DNA of 64,000 nucleotides, taken from RYN-230 sp963793825 (GTDB taxonomy: Bacteria > Actinomycetota > Actinomycetes > Streptosporangiales > Streptosporangiaceae). The stretch lies in the NCBI GenBank assembly GCA_963793825.1, contig CAWCBE010000001.1, forward strand, positions 62,001-126,000. The letters are read 5' to 3'. Position 1 is the first letter of the stretch. Each line of letters opens with the position of its first letter. This document shows positions 37,508 through 46,190 of the stretch, one piece after another. The notes below the pieces were generated by a model, which was not told where the DNA came from, ran no database searches, and saw nothing but the letters and a program-made list of their open reading frames with translations. The position numbers and the translations under genes were made by a program.

Positions 37508-37893
37508 ATCTGGTGTCCAAAAAAGCGGGAACACTCCAAGGCCATGGAGACTTCCAGCAGCAGGTTCGGTCCGTCGGCCAGGCCGAGCATGGCCACCCGC
37601 TTGCCGATGAACTGTGCCTCGGCGTGGGCCAGGCTGGAGGCTTCCATAGGGGACAGGCCCGTCACCGCCGGGATGAGCCCGCAGGCGGCCATCTCCTGCA
37701 GGACACCTTCGATGCTGACGGTGAAGTAGCGGGACAGGTCCGCGCCGGACTCCGCTGCGGCGCCGCGCCGGTTGGAGCCGGGCAGGCCGCCGGTGACGAT
37801 CGCTTGTCGCTGGCACGGCACCTCAGCCGCGGCCGCGTACAGGCGTGCTACGACCGTGCTCTGCCCGGCGTTGCGCTCGGGAGTCGAGATCAT

Positions 37894-38262
37894 CGGTCAC
37901 CTCCTGCTGTCTCCCCTCAGCGTGACCCGCGGTTATTGCCGGTACCTTGACGATCTGGTTGCCAAATCACCAACCAGGCCGGGAGAGCGTCTGCCGCGGT
38001 CATGAGTCTCATGGACTCCGCCCCGGAGTGAGGTGCCGCCGTGGCTAAGAGGCGCCGGAGGCGCGGTGAGACGCCGTCTACTTCGCGCACCGGCCGGGAT
38101 TAGCGCGCCGGGTAGTGCTTGGCATTCAGAGCGGCCCCGCCGCGATTGCCTTGCCCCATGCTTCCGGCCCAGAGGCCGAGCTGCAACGTCCGGTGCCTTC
38201 CGCTGGGGTCCTGGAGGCTATCTCACCAGTCCTTTGACGGCCTGTAGAGGTAGTCACCGATC
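37894..38262. other. intergenic, no supported gene
   Basis: About 370 bases upstream of the interrupted gene. Short frames only. It should hold that gene's promoter on the minus strand. Confidence 0.4.
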
Positions 38263-38487
38263 TTGTGCCGGAACTCGTCCGCTACTCCTCCGGCTCCGGC
38301 CAGCCCGCCTCGACGAGGACCCTCCGGGCTGCGCTATCTTGAGACGCTCACCTCGCGCACCGCCCGCGACAATCACCGGGTGGCTGCCTGGAACCCGGAC
38401 CCCGACCCCCGCTGGTTCACCCGGTTCAAACTCGCCGCGATCATTGCAGTTCCCGCGCTGATCGTCATCCTGGCGTTGTGTACCTAA
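38263..38487 (+). CDS. possible small membrane protein
   Basis: A 74-codon frame whose last 35 residues (PDPRWFTRFKLAAIIAVPAL, then IVILALCT) look like a single membrane anchor. The first half is low-complexity and may not be coding; a shorter start is possible. No family recognised. Could be a gene remnant near the island edge. Confidence 0.3.
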   Translation: MCRNSSATPPAPASPPRRGPSGLRYLETLTSRTARDNHRVAAWNPDPDPRWFTRFKLAAIIAVPALIVILALCT

Positions 38488-38735
38488 CTGTGGGTGATCA
38501 CCGATAGGTCACCGGGGCGGCGGTTGTCGTGGGCGACGTAAATGTCACGGTTGTCAGGGCTGACCGTCACGTATGCGGGATGGCATTCGACAATGACGGT
38601 GCCGGTGACGCGGCGGGCGCCGGTGCTGATCACTGACACGTAATGGTTGTAGCCGACGACGTACAGGTCTTTCCCGTCGGGGGCTCCCATTCCGCTCCCA
38701 GAATTGGACACCAGCGAGCCGTCCGGCTCGCAGAG
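38484..38735 (-). pseudogene. YVTN-type beta-propeller protein remnant
   Basis: C-terminal codons give two propeller blades: GKDLYVVGYNHYVSVISTGA, and VTVSPDNRDIYVAHDNR followed by PGDLSVITHS and a stop. This is the YVTN/lactonase-like repeat pattern. The 5' part is missing: the frame runs into the tRNA-Pro gene with no start. It looks like the end of a gene truncated at the tRNA junction. Confidence 0.55.
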
Positions 38736-38767
38736 GACTACAAATGGGCGTTGACCTGAGCAAACTC

Positions 38768-38844
38768 TGGTCGGGGTGGCCGGATTTGAACCGGCGGCCT
38801 CTTCGTCCCGAACGAAGCGCGCTGCCAAGCTGCGCCACACCCCG
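38768..38844 (-). tRNA. tRNA-Pro(CGG)
   Basis: The minus strand folds as a complete tRNA. The 5' acceptor strand is CGGGGTG, paired with CACCCCG. The D-arm contains GGCGCAGCTTGGCAGCGC. The anticodon arm is CTTCGTTCGGGACGAAG with anticodon CGG, the T-arm contains GGTTCAAATCC, and the 3' CCA is encoded (38768-38770). It closely resembles E. coli proK. Its 3' end faces the IS-rich region, which is the usual orientation for an integration site. Confidence 0.95.
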
Positions 38845-38898
38845 GTGGCCATCTGGGGACGAGCCCCCAGGGTGGCCGAACCTGAAACCTCCGGCAGT

Positions 38899-39825
38899 CT
38901 AGCCGATCCGGGGGACCAGCGTGAGCAGGGTTGCCTCCGGGCGGCAGGCGAACCGGGCCGGCGCCCACGGCGACGTGCCCAGCCCGGCGGACACGTGCAG
39001 CCAGGGCTGCGGCTGGCCGGTCTTGGGTGGCCCGGCCGGGTGCCGGTGCAGTCCACTGACCCGCTCGCGGTCGATGCCGCAATTGGTCACCAGCGCCCCG
39101 TACAGCGGCACGCGGAGCTGGCCACCGTGCGTGTGGCCGGCCAGCAGCAGGTCGAACCCATCCGCGGTGAACTGATCCAGCACCCGGGGCTCGGGCGAGT
39201 GCATCACGCCCAGCCGCAGGTCCGCCGCGGGGTCGGCCGCCCCGGCGATCTTGTCGTAGCGTTCCCGGTTGGTGTGCGAGTCATGCACCCCGCCGACCTC
39301 GATGTCCAGGTCGCCTGCCTTGACCCGGCCGCGCTTGTTGTTGGCGTCCAGCCAGCCCGCTGCCGCCATCCCGGCGCCGAGTTCGGCCCACGGCAGATCC
39401 GGGACATGCCGCAGGTGCTCGTGGCTGCTGTCCCGCCACAGGTAGCGCAGCGGGTTCTTGGGGACGGGTGAGTAGAGATCATTAGATCCGTACACGAATA
39501 CGCCGGGCCGGTCCAGCAGCGGCCCGAGCGAGTCCAGGAACGGCTGAACGGCCCGAGCGTGGGCAATGGAATCGCCCGTGTTCACCACGAGATCGGGGTC
39601 GAGCGCGTCGAGGGACCGGACCCAGGACATCAGCCGGTGCCGCCCCGGGGTGAGGTGCACGTCGGAGATGTGCAGCACCCGGAGCGGGGCTGCGCCCGGC
39701 GGGAGCACCGGGACCTCGTGGCGGCGCAGGGCGAACCAGTTCCGCTCGATCACCGAGCCGTAGACGAGGACGGCCCCGCCTGCCACGGCCGCGGTCCCGA
39801 GTGCCTGGAGGGCTCGTGATCGCAT
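38899..39825 (-). CDS. metallophosphoesterase
   Basis: 308 residues, calcineurin-like phosphoesterase. Metal-binding motifs: LRVLHISDVHLTPGRHRLM, LVVNTGDSIAH, FVYGSNDLYSP (GN[D/H] block), VMHSPEP and LLLAGHTHGGQLRVP. An N-terminal hydrophobic segment (ALGTAAVAGGAVLVYGSVI) suggests a membrane anchor. ATG 39825 directly follows AGGGGG. The mycobacterial homologue (Rv3683) also lies next to ponA2. Substrate unknown. Confidence 0.9.
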   Translation of the reverse strand: MRSRALQALGTAAVAGGAVLVYGSVIERNWFALRRHEVPVLPPGAAPLRVLHISDVHLTPGRHRLMSWVRSLDALDPDLVVNTGDSIAHARAVQPFLDSLGPLLDRPGVFVYGSNDLYSPVPKNPLRYLWRDSSHEHLRHVPDLPWAELGAGMAAAGWLDANNKRGRVKAGDLDIEVGGVHDSHTNRERYDKIAGAADPAADLRLGVMHSPEPRVLDQFTADGFDLLLAGHTHGGQLRVPLYGALVTNCGIDRERVSGLHRHPAGPPKTGQPQPWLHVSAGLGTSPWAPARFACRPEATLLTLVPRIG

Positions 39826-39889
39826 CCCCCTATGGTGCCATGTCCCTTCCGCCTCCGCGCCGGGCCCCGGAACCGGGCAGGATGGGCCT

Positions 39890-40351
39890 ATGGCAGCACT
39901 CAAGGACCAGTTGCGGTCGGACCTGACCGCGGCCATGAAGGCGCGCGATGAGGTACGCACCCGCACCATCCGGATGGCCCTGACCGCGGTGTCCACCGCG
40001 GAAGTGGCCGGGCCGGCGTCTCGTGAGCTCAGCGACGACGAGGTCATCACGGTGCTGACCCGCGAGGCCAAGCGGCGCCGGGAGGCGGCCGAGGCGTTCG
40101 CCGCCGCGGGCCGCACTGAGCAGGCGTCCGCGGAGCGCGCCGAAGGCGAGATCCTCGACGCCTACCTGCCCGCCCAGCTCAGCGACGAGGAGGTCGCTGC
40201 AATCGTCACCGCCGAGATCGAGGGGTCTGGCGCCTCGGGCATGGGGGCTATGGGACAGGTGATGAAGGCGGTCACCCCGAAGATCGCCGGCCGCGCGGCC
40301 GGCGCCCGGGTCGCCACCGAGGTCCGCCGCCAGCTCGCCGCTCAGGCTTGA
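39890..40351 (+). CDS. GatB/YqeY domain-containing protein
   Basis: 153 residues. The YqeY fold is clear: LKDQLRSDLTAAMKARDEVR, TRTIRMALTAVSTAEVAG, LTREAKRRREAAEAFAAAGR, ILDAYLPAQLSDEEVAAIV and GQVMKAVTPKIAGRAAGARV. The family resembles the tRNA-binding tail domain of GatB and may influence tRNA-dependent amidation. ATG 39890 follows AGGA. Divergent from the phosphoesterase, with 64 bases between. Confidence 0.92.
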   Translation: MAALKDQLRSDLTAAMKARDEVRTRTIRMALTAVSTAEVAGPASRELSDDEVITVLTREAKRRREAAEAFAAAGRTEQASAERAEGEILDAYLPAQLSDEEVAAIVTAEIEGSGASGMGAMGQVMKAVTPKIAGRAAGARVATEVRRQLAAQA

Positions 40352-40638
40352 GTTCCGGGCGCGATCTGCGGACGGACGCGCACCCGGTAGCCAGCGGCTG
40401 CCCCGGACCGGGGTACCTTACGGCGAGCGGTTCGGGCGTCCTGGGAGGCCAGGCGCCGATCGCGAGGAGCCCGCTGGCGTAGGCCGGGGCGATGAGTTCC
40501 GCCCGCACTCAGGCCAGGAACCTGGGGCGCTTGCTCGCCCGGTACGGAGGCTGGCGCTGGCCGCCACTGGCCTGGTCACCAGAAGCACCGGTGCGACACT
40601 CACCGGCCCACCGCACCTGGGCCTGCTCTGATGCCGGG

Positions 40639-42960
40639 TCAGCCGTGGGTTGGCGGGCCACCGCCGGTGCCGCCACCACCGCCGTTACCGCCGCCGCCAC
40701 CGTTACCGCCGCCGCCACCACCGCCGTTACCGCCACCACCGCCGCCGCCACCGTTACCGCCGCCACCGCCGTTACCGCCGTGGCCGGGCTTCTTCTGCGC
40801 CGGGTTGGACTGGCCGGTGCCCATCGACCACAGGATCGGGTTGATGTCGGACATCACGAAGTTGAGCGGCGGGTTGGCCAATGCCGCGTGCAGGAACGTC
40901 ATCTGCCACGTGTGGGCGGGCGCGTCCGCGCCGAACATGCCGCCCGGGTCGCAGCCGAGCCGGTAGCACGAGCCGTACCCGCCCGACATCGGGTGGCCGG
41001 TCGCGCTGACCGGGTTGAATACCGAGACGTAACCGGTCAGGTCGGGGGTGTAGCCGCCGAAGGCGGCGTAGTCGAAGTTGTCGGAGGTCCCGGTCTTGCC
41101 GGCGGCGGGGCGGCCTACGCCCAGGCCAGACGCCGTCCCGGTCGGGCCGTTCAGCACGCTCTGCAGCACGTAACTGGCCGCATCTGCGACCGAGGCCGGG
41201 ATGGCCTGGTGGCAGCCGGCCGACTCGACCGGCAGCTTGCTGCCGCTCCGGGTGAGAATGGCGTCGATGGCGATCGGGTGGCAGTACATGCCGCGGGCCG
41301 CCACCGTCGCGTAGGCCGCGGCCATGCTCATCGGGGAAACCGCGACTGAGCCCAGCGTGAAGGACGGCGTGTTGTCCGCGGATGACTGCGGACCACCCTG
41401 GCCTATCGTGGCCTGGTCGAAGAGCGATTTGCCGTTTACCCAGGTCAGGCCGAGGTTAGCCGCTGTCTTGACCACGTTGCACAGCCCGACCTTGCTTTCC
41501 AGCATGGCAAAGTAGACGTTCACCGAAGCCTCGGTCGCGGTGTAGAGCGTGAAGGCGCCCTTCTCGCCCGGGGAGTCATTTACCAGCTGGTAAGGCGCTA
41601 GCGGCTGGCCCGCGCAGTTGGTGAAGCCACCCACCGACGCCGGCGTGTTCACCGTCTGCGGATAGCCGAACGGTACCCCCTGCTCCAGCGCCGTGAGCAG
41701 GGTGAACAGCTTGGACGAGGAACCGGTCTGCACGCCGTCGGGGCTGCCGTCGTATTCGGTGTTCACCGCGTAGTTAACGGTGGTCTGGCCCGGCCCGGTG
41801 CCGTACGGGAGGCTGTTGGCGATGGCCAGCACGTGCCCGGTGCCGGGCTGGATCAGGACCTCGGACGCGATGTTCGCGTTCGGGTTGGCGCCGTTCGGCG
41901 GCGGCGGCACCATGTAGCTCGTCGCTGACGTGGCGGCCGCCTGGTCCTGGCCGTTGAGCGTGCTCTCGATGGTCAGCCCGCCCGTCGTGTTCAGCGCGTT
42001 CCACGCTTTCGCATAGGCCTTATCGTGCTGCATCACCGCGACCACGTAGTCGCAGAAGAACGCCGCCTGGCTGGCACTGCTCGCGGTGCAGCCGGTCTGC
42101 AGCGCCGTCAGGTGCAGGCCGAGCGGCTGCGTGCCCACCGCGACCGCATGCGCCTCGGTGATGTAGTGCAGCTGGGCCAGCCGGGCCAGCACGGTGTTCC
42201 GCCGTTTCAGCGCCTGCGACGGGTTGGCGATGGGGTCATACCGGGCCGGGTTCTCCACCATCCCGGCCAGCATGGCCGCCTGCGGCAGGGTCAGCTGGGC
42301 GGCCGTGGTGCCGAAATACCGTTGCGCGGCCGCCTCGATGCCGACCGCCTGGTTCCCGGCGAACGTGCCGAAGAATGCGGCGTTCAGGTAGTCAGCCAGG
42401 ATCTCGTTCTTGCTCTGCTGCTTCTCCACCTCGATGGCCAGCCGCAGTTCCTTGATCTTCCGGCTGATCGTGTCGGTGCTGGCCTGCTCGGCCATCTGGG
42501 TGTTCGGCGCGGTCAGGATCAGCGCGTTCTTCACGTACTGCTGGGTGAGCGTGGAGCCGCCCTGCACCGACTTGTGTTCCAGGTCGTTGACCAGGGCGCG
42601 GAACGTGCCCTTGATGTCGATGGCGCCGTGCTGGTAGAACCGCGAATCCTCGATGGCCACGATCGAGTCCCGCATCACCGGGGAGATCTCGTTGTAGCTG
42701 ACCGGCTCGCGGTCGATGCCCTTCGGGTAGAAGTAGGCGATCACGTGACCGCCGGCTCCCACCAGCTGGGAGCGGATCGGCAGGGAGCCGATGCTGCCTG
42801 CATTCAGGTTGTTGAACTTGTCGGCCCCGCTTTTGACGGTCAGCCCGAGCGCGCCCACCGCGGGCAGCGCCAGGCCGCCGGCCAGCAGGCCCGCCACCAC
42901 GGCCAGGCCCGCGATTCGCCCGGCGATGCTGGCTTTGCCCATCACCTGTGAAGTCCGCAC
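40639..42960 (-). CDS. ponA2: bifunctional penicillin-binding protein (PonA2-type)
   Basis: 773 residues, class A PBP polymerising and cross-linking peptidoglycan outside the membrane. One N-terminal membrane helix (about 15-40). GT51 transglycosylase: VAIEDSRFYQHGAIDIKGTF with Glu104, and GGSTLTQQYVKNALI. Transpeptidase: SSSK (S414/K417), SVN and GKTGTSDN (K622). The C-terminus is a 45-residue Gly/Asn stretch (GGNGGGG repeats) in place of the PASTA domain of mycobacterial PonA2. Gene order phosphoesterase-PBP-WhiB-two Get3-like ATPases matches the mycobacterial ponA2 locus. Divergent from whiB4. Confidence 0.93.
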   Translation of the reverse strand: MRTSQVMGKASIAGRIAGLAVVAGLLAGGLALPAVGALGLTVKSGADKFNNLNAGSIGSLPIRSQLVGAGGHVIAYFYPKGIDREPVSYNEISPVMRDSIVAIEDSRFYQHGAIDIKGTFRALVNDLEHKSVQGGSTLTQQYVKNALILTAPNTQMAEQASTDTISRKIKELRLAIEVEKQQSKNEILADYLNAAFFGTFAGNQAVGIEAAAQRYFGTTAAQLTLPQAAMLAGMVENPARYDPIANPSQALKRRNTVLARLAQLHYITEAHAVAVGTQPLGLHLTALQTGCTASSASQAAFFCDYVVAVMQHDKAYAKAWNALNTTGGLTIESTLNGQDQAAATSATSYMVPPPPNGANPNANIASEVLIQPGTGHVLAIANSLPYGTGPGQTTVNYAVNTEYDGSPDGVQTGSSSKLFTLLTALEQGVPFGYPQTVNTPASVGGFTNCAGQPLAPYQLVNDSPGEKGAFTLYTATEASVNVYFAMLESKVGLCNVVKTAANLGLTWVNGKSLFDQATIGQGGPQSSADNTPSFTLGSVAVSPMSMAAAYATVAARGMYCHPIAIDAILTRSGSKLPVESAGCHQAIPASVADAASYVLQSVLNGPTGTASGLGVGRPAAGKTGTSDNFDYAAFGGYTPDLTGYVSVFNPVSATGHPMSGGYGSCYRLGCDPGGMFGADAPAHTWQMTFLHAALANPPLNFVMSDINPILWSMGTGQSNPAQKKPGHGGNGGGGGNGGGGGGGGNGGGGGGGNGGGGGNGGGGGTGGGPPTHG
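40660..40790 (-). repeat. low-complexity Gly/Asn-coding repeat
   Basis: Imperfect repeats of CCGCCGTTACCGCCGCCGCC-like units encode the glycine/asparagine tail of the PBP. Likely slippage-prone and variable in length. Confidence 0.85.
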
Positions 42961-43314
42961 GGTGCACAGGTTACGCGCTGCGTGTTGGCCGCGATGTCAG
43001 GTCGGCGGACGCGTAAGATGTCCACTGGCGGGGCATTGGTGCCCTGCGCGGGCGAGGAACGATCCAGCAAGCTCGGGGATCGCCCGGCCAGCATGGCCTC
43101 GGGGACCGCTCGGCAAGCATGGCATAGCCCAGCCGGGCTATGTGGGAAATGGGCCCAACGGGTCTGGCGCTAACCCCCCCGTGTTCCGTAAGTTACTTTT
43201 CCGCAACGACGACAACGACGGCAGGCGTTTACCGGCCTGTCCCCTGGACCGCAGGTGAAACGCCACCCGGCGTGACGACCTTCCGGGCCGTGACGATCAG
43301 GAGGAGTGGGCCAC
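42961..43314. other. divergent promoter region, ponA2 / whiB4
   Basis: About 350 non-coding bases that must contain both promoters. The DNA before whiB4 includes CCGTAAGTTACTTTTCCG (about 43185-43202), locally AT-richer than its surroundings. I cannot assign exact promoter boxes. Confidence 0.45.
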
Positions 43315-43617
43315 ATGTGGATCACTGACTGGACCGCCCGCGCCGCATGCAAGGGAACGGACCCTGACGAGCTCTTCGTCCAGGGTGCGGCGCAGAACCG
43401 GGCCAAGCTGATCTGCCGCGGCTGCACCGTCCGCACCGAGTGCCTGGCCGATGCGCTGGACAACCGCATCGAGTTCGGCGTCTGGGGCGGCATGACCGAG
43501 CGTGAGCGCCGGGCCTTGCTGCGCCGCCGCCCCGACGTGACGTCGTGGCGTGAGCTGCTGGAGCACGCCCGTAACCAGTACGAGCGCACCTCGGACGACG
43601 AGCTCGTCGCCAGCTGA
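43315..43617 (+). CDS. whiB4: WhiB-family regulator (WhiB4-like)
   Basis: 100 residues. Four conserved cysteines for a [4Fe-4S] cluster: C12, C34, C37 and C43 (in RAACKGTDP and LICRGCTVRTECL), followed by the GVWGG turn and a basic C-terminal segment ERRALLRRRP. WhiB proteins are iron-sulphur redox-sensing partners of sigma factors. ATG 43315 is preferred, about 9 bases after GGAGG. The position between ponA2 and the paired Get3-like ATPases is that of whiB4 in mycobacteria, which supports the symbol. Confidence 0.88.
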   Translation: MWITDWTARAACKGTDPDELFVQGAAQNRAKLICRGCTVRTECLADALDNRIEFGVWGGMTERERRALLRRRPDVTSWRELLEHARNQYERTSDDELVAS

Positions 43618-43740
43618 CCGCTGGCGTCAGCCGCGGCGCATCGCCGCGCAGTGCAGTGCAGGCGTGACGGGACCTCAGCCAGCAGCGTCGCTGCTGAGTA
43701 CCCCGCCTGCTGGGATTACCCAGCCATCGGGCTGGCCCGC

Positions 43741-43800
43741 AGCCCGGCCAGATCGGGAGTCCGATCAGATAGCCCGGCCAGATCGGGAGTCCGATCAGAT
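43741..43800. repeat. perfect 30-bp tandem duplication
   Basis: The unit beginning AGCCCGGCCAGATCGGGAGT occurs twice without a mismatch (43741-43770 and 43771-43800) between the convergent ends of whiB4 and the Get3-like ATPase gene. GATCGGGAGTCCGATC inside it is self-complementary, so each unit could form a hairpin and act as a terminator. Confidence 0.9.
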
Positions 43801-43810
43801 CCGGCCCCGG

Positions 43811-45037
43811 CTAGCCCCCGGCCCCGTTCAGCGCATTCCCGATGGCACGCAGCCCTTCCAGGTCATGCACGTCCTCAGGCTGCGCGGGCACCTCTGTGAC
43901 CGGGATCACCGGGTGAGCGGCGGTGAAGCTTTCCTTCAGCCGCTTCTCCCGCGCGGCTAGCTGCATCCGCTCCGCGTGCAGCCGCAACGCCGTGGCGGTC
44001 AGCGGATAGCGCGATGCGGTGGCCGCCGGGGCGGCGGTGCCGTTGCGCCGGGATCGCCCCGCGCGCGGGGTGGCCGGCCCGGGCGCGGCCGGTACCGCCT
44101 GCAGCGCTTCCGCCGCGGCCATGCTGCGCGCGGCGGACAGCTGCGGGGCGGCCGGCCGGTGCACCCGGTTGACGATGAGCCCGGCCAGCGGCATCTGATC
44201 CGAGGACAGCCGTTCCACGAAGTAGGACGCCTCGCGCAGCGCATCCGGCTCCGGGGTGGCGATGACCAGGAATGCGGTGCCGGGGGCCTGCAGCAGCCGG
44301 TAGGTGTCCTCGGCCCGCTCCCGGAAACCGCCGAACATCGTGTCGAACGCGGCCACGAACGTCTGCACGTCCCGTAGCAGCTGGGTGCCGATCACCTTGG
44401 TGATCACCCCGGTGACCATGGTGAACCCAGCGGTCACGAACTTCAGGTAGGCCCGCCCGCCGACTTTGGTGGGCACGGTCAGCAGCCGGATCAGCCGGCC
44501 GTCCAGGAAGCGGCCCAGCCGCTGCGGGGCATCCAGGAAGTCCAGCGCGTTGCGGCTCGGCGGGGTGTCCACCACGATCAGGTCCCACTCGTCGGCCCGG
44601 CGCAGCTGGCCGAGCTTCTCCATCGCCATGTACTCCTGGGTGCCGGCGAAGCTGGAGGACAGCGACTGGTAGAACGGGTTGGCCAGGATCTGCTCGGCCC
44701 GGTCCGGGTCGGAGTGCCCCTCGACGATCTCGTCGAAGGTCCGCTTCATGTCCAGCATCATCGCGTGCAGGCTGCCGCCGGCCTCCGCGGCGCGGCTGCC
44801 GGGCACCGGCCGCGGCGTGTTGTCCAGCGAGGACAGGCCCATCGACTGGGCCAGCCGCCGGGCCGGGTCCACCGTGAGCACCACCACGTGCCGGCCCCGC
44901 TCCGCCGCCCGCAGGCCAAGGGCCGCGGCCGTGGTCGTCTTGCCCACCCCGCCCGACCCGCAGCACACGATGATCCGGGTCCGCGGATCATCCAGCAGCC
45001 GGTCCACGTCCAGGGCGGGCGGGCGCCGGGGGGCCAT
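43811..45037 (-). CDS. Get3/ArsA-like anion-transporting ATPase, second subunit
   Basis: 408 residues, deviant Walker A IIVCCGSGGVGKTTTAAALG, switch I-like VVLTVDPARRLAQSMG, and Walker B/switch II LIVVDTPPSRNALDFLD. ATG overlaps the stop of the upstream ATPase (TGATG), so translation is coupled and the two probably form a heterodimer. The mycobacterial pair is Rv3679-Rv3680 next to whiB4. An Ala/Pro/Arg-rich insertion near residues 310-340 is unusual. Role in actinobacteria: client handling or stress tolerance, not proven arsenite export. Confidence 0.88.
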   Translation of the reverse strand: MAPRRPPALDVDRLLDDPRTRIIVCCGSGGVGKTTTAAALGLRAAERGRHVVVLTVDPARRLAQSMGLSSLDNTPRPVPGSRAAEAGGSLHAMMLDMKRTFDEIVEGHSDPDRAEQILANPFYQSLSSSFAGTQEYMAMEKLGQLRRADEWDLIVVDTPPSRNALDFLDAPQRLGRFLDGRLIRLLTVPTKVGGRAYLKFVTAGFTMVTGVITKVIGTQLLRDVQTFVAAFDTMFGGFRERAEDTYRLLQAPGTAFLVIATPEPDALREASYFVERLSSDQMPLAGLIVNRVHRPAAPQLSAARSMAAAEALQAVPAAPGPATPRAGRSRRNGTAAPAATASRYPLTATALRLHAERMQLAAREKRLKESFTAAHPVIPVTEVPAQPEDVHDLEGLRAIGNALNGAGG

Positions 45038-46080
45038 CAGGCCGCCCCCTGCTCACGCAGCGCGGCGGACAGCCGGTACAGCCCGGCCAGGTCCATCGGG
45101 CCGTTGATCAGCGGCAGTTCGTACCGCGGCTGACCGCCCTCGGCCAGCCGGGCCCGCTGCTCCCGCTGTGCCAGCGCCTCCCGCCCGTGCTGGGTCAGCT
45201 CACTGAGCAGGCTGGCGGCCAGGCCGCGCCGGTCCTCGATCCCGGCCGCCTTGAGCCCCACTTCCAGCTCATGCTCGTCCAGCGTCCCGTCCGCGGCGGC
45301 CCGCAGCTGGTCGTCGGCCAGCTCCTCCGGCCGCACCATGTTGATCATGATGCCGCCGAGCTGCAGCCCGCCCTGGGCCAGGCCGCGCAGTTCCGCGATG
45401 CCGTCCAGGGTCTCCTGCACCGGCATCTCCTCCAGGACCGTGACGAAGTGCACCGCCGTCTGCGGTGATTTGATGAAGCTCTGCACGGTGTCCGCGTGCC
45501 CGCGGATGGGACCCACCTTGGCCAGGCCCGATATCTCGGTGGCCACGTTGAGGAAATTGCCGATCCGGCCGGTCGGCGGGGCATCCATGATCACCGCGTC
45601 GTAGTGCAGGCGGCCCCCGGTCCGGCGGCGCGCGGCCTCCACGGCCTTCCCGGTAAGCAGCACATCGCGCAGTCCCGGGGCGATGGTGGTGGCGAAATCC
45701 ACCACCCCGAGCCGGGTGAGCGCGGTCCCGGCGTGCCGGAGGTTGTAGAACATCTCCAGGTACTCGATCAGGGCCGCCTCGGGATCCGCGGCGAGCGCGA
45801 ACACGTCGCCCCCCGGCTCCCCGGACGTGGCCGGTGCGACGGCGACCCGGCGCTCCTCGTAGGGCAGCGGCGGGCTGTCGAACAGCCGCGCGATGCCCTG
45901 GCGGCCCTCCATCTCGATGAGCAGCACCCGGCGCCCGCCCGAGGCGAGCGCGATGGCCAGGGCCCCGGCCACGGTCGTCTTGCCGGTCCCGCCTTTGCCG
46001 GTAACGACGTGCAGCCGGACGCCCTCCCAGTCCGTGTCCCGCCTCACCTCAAGGAGGCTACCGAAGCCGGAGGACCACAT
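45037..46080 (-). CDS. Get3/ArsA-like anion-transporting ATPase, first subunit
   Basis: 347 residues. Walker A VRLHVVTGKGGTGKTTVAGA, RVLLIEMEGRQGIARLFDSP, and YDAVIMDAPPTGRIGNFLNV. The C-terminal GPMDLAGLYRLSAALREQG is typical of the actinobacterial pair. The start is uncertain: ATG 46080 has a weak AAGG, and GTG 46047 is the alternative. First of a two-gene operon with the following ATPase. Confidence 0.88.
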   Translation of the reverse strand: MWSSGFGSLLEVRRDTDWEGVRLHVVTGKGGTGKTTVAGALAIALASGGRRVLLIEMEGRQGIARLFDSPPLPYEERRVAVAPATSGEPGGDVFALAADPEAALIEYLEMFYNLRHAGTALTRLGVVDFATTIAPGLRDVLLTGKAVEAARRRTGGRLHYDAVIMDAPPTGRIGNFLNVATEISGLAKVGPIRGHADTVQSFIKSPQTAVHFVTVLEEMPVQETLDGIAELRGLAQGGLQLGGIMINMVRPEELADDQLRAAADGTLDEHELEVGLKAAGIEDRRGLAASLLSELTQHGREALAQREQRARLAEGGQPRYELPLINGPMDLAGLYRLSAALREQGAA

Positions 46081-46190
46081 CTCACCTTGGCGGCTTCGCC
46101 GCGGGCGGCCGGGACAGTAGCGGGCGGCTGCCGAATCACTAGGCTGAGACCGGGCGGAACGGCCCGGCCGAAGGGAAAGAGGTGGGTCCG

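Larger units (their letters stand above)
36244..37538 (+). mobile_element. IS3-family element, intact copy 2
   Basis: 1295 bp. Ends TGGAACGTACCCGCTTCGG and, on the other strand, TGGAGTGTTCCCGCTT continue to a shared GGACACC. AGG flanks both sides (36241-36243 and 37539-37541), and its removal restores a reading frame, which proves the boundaries. It carries orfA and orfB. Confidence 0.95.
35822..37893 (-). pseudogene. unknown gene interrupted by IS3 copy 2
   Basis: Codons from ATG 37893 (MISTPERNAGQSTVVARLYA, with AGGAGG six bases upstream) run to LLLEVSMA at 37542. After excision of the IS3 element and one AGG, the frame continues without a break as SRAATQNWIATLHAAGYPVE and ends at TAG 35822-35824. 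The restored protein has 257 residues. No family recognised. The C-terminal half is charged and helical (HRHGEEELRRGRGYGGRYIP) and holds a duplicated AVFAEIS. It is inactivated by a recent insertion. Confidence 0.75.

Noticed and set aside
10437..38767. Prophage or conjugative element
   Set aside because: No capsid, terminase, portal, relaxase, FtsK/TraB or integrase gene was found; the mobile content is insertion sequences only.
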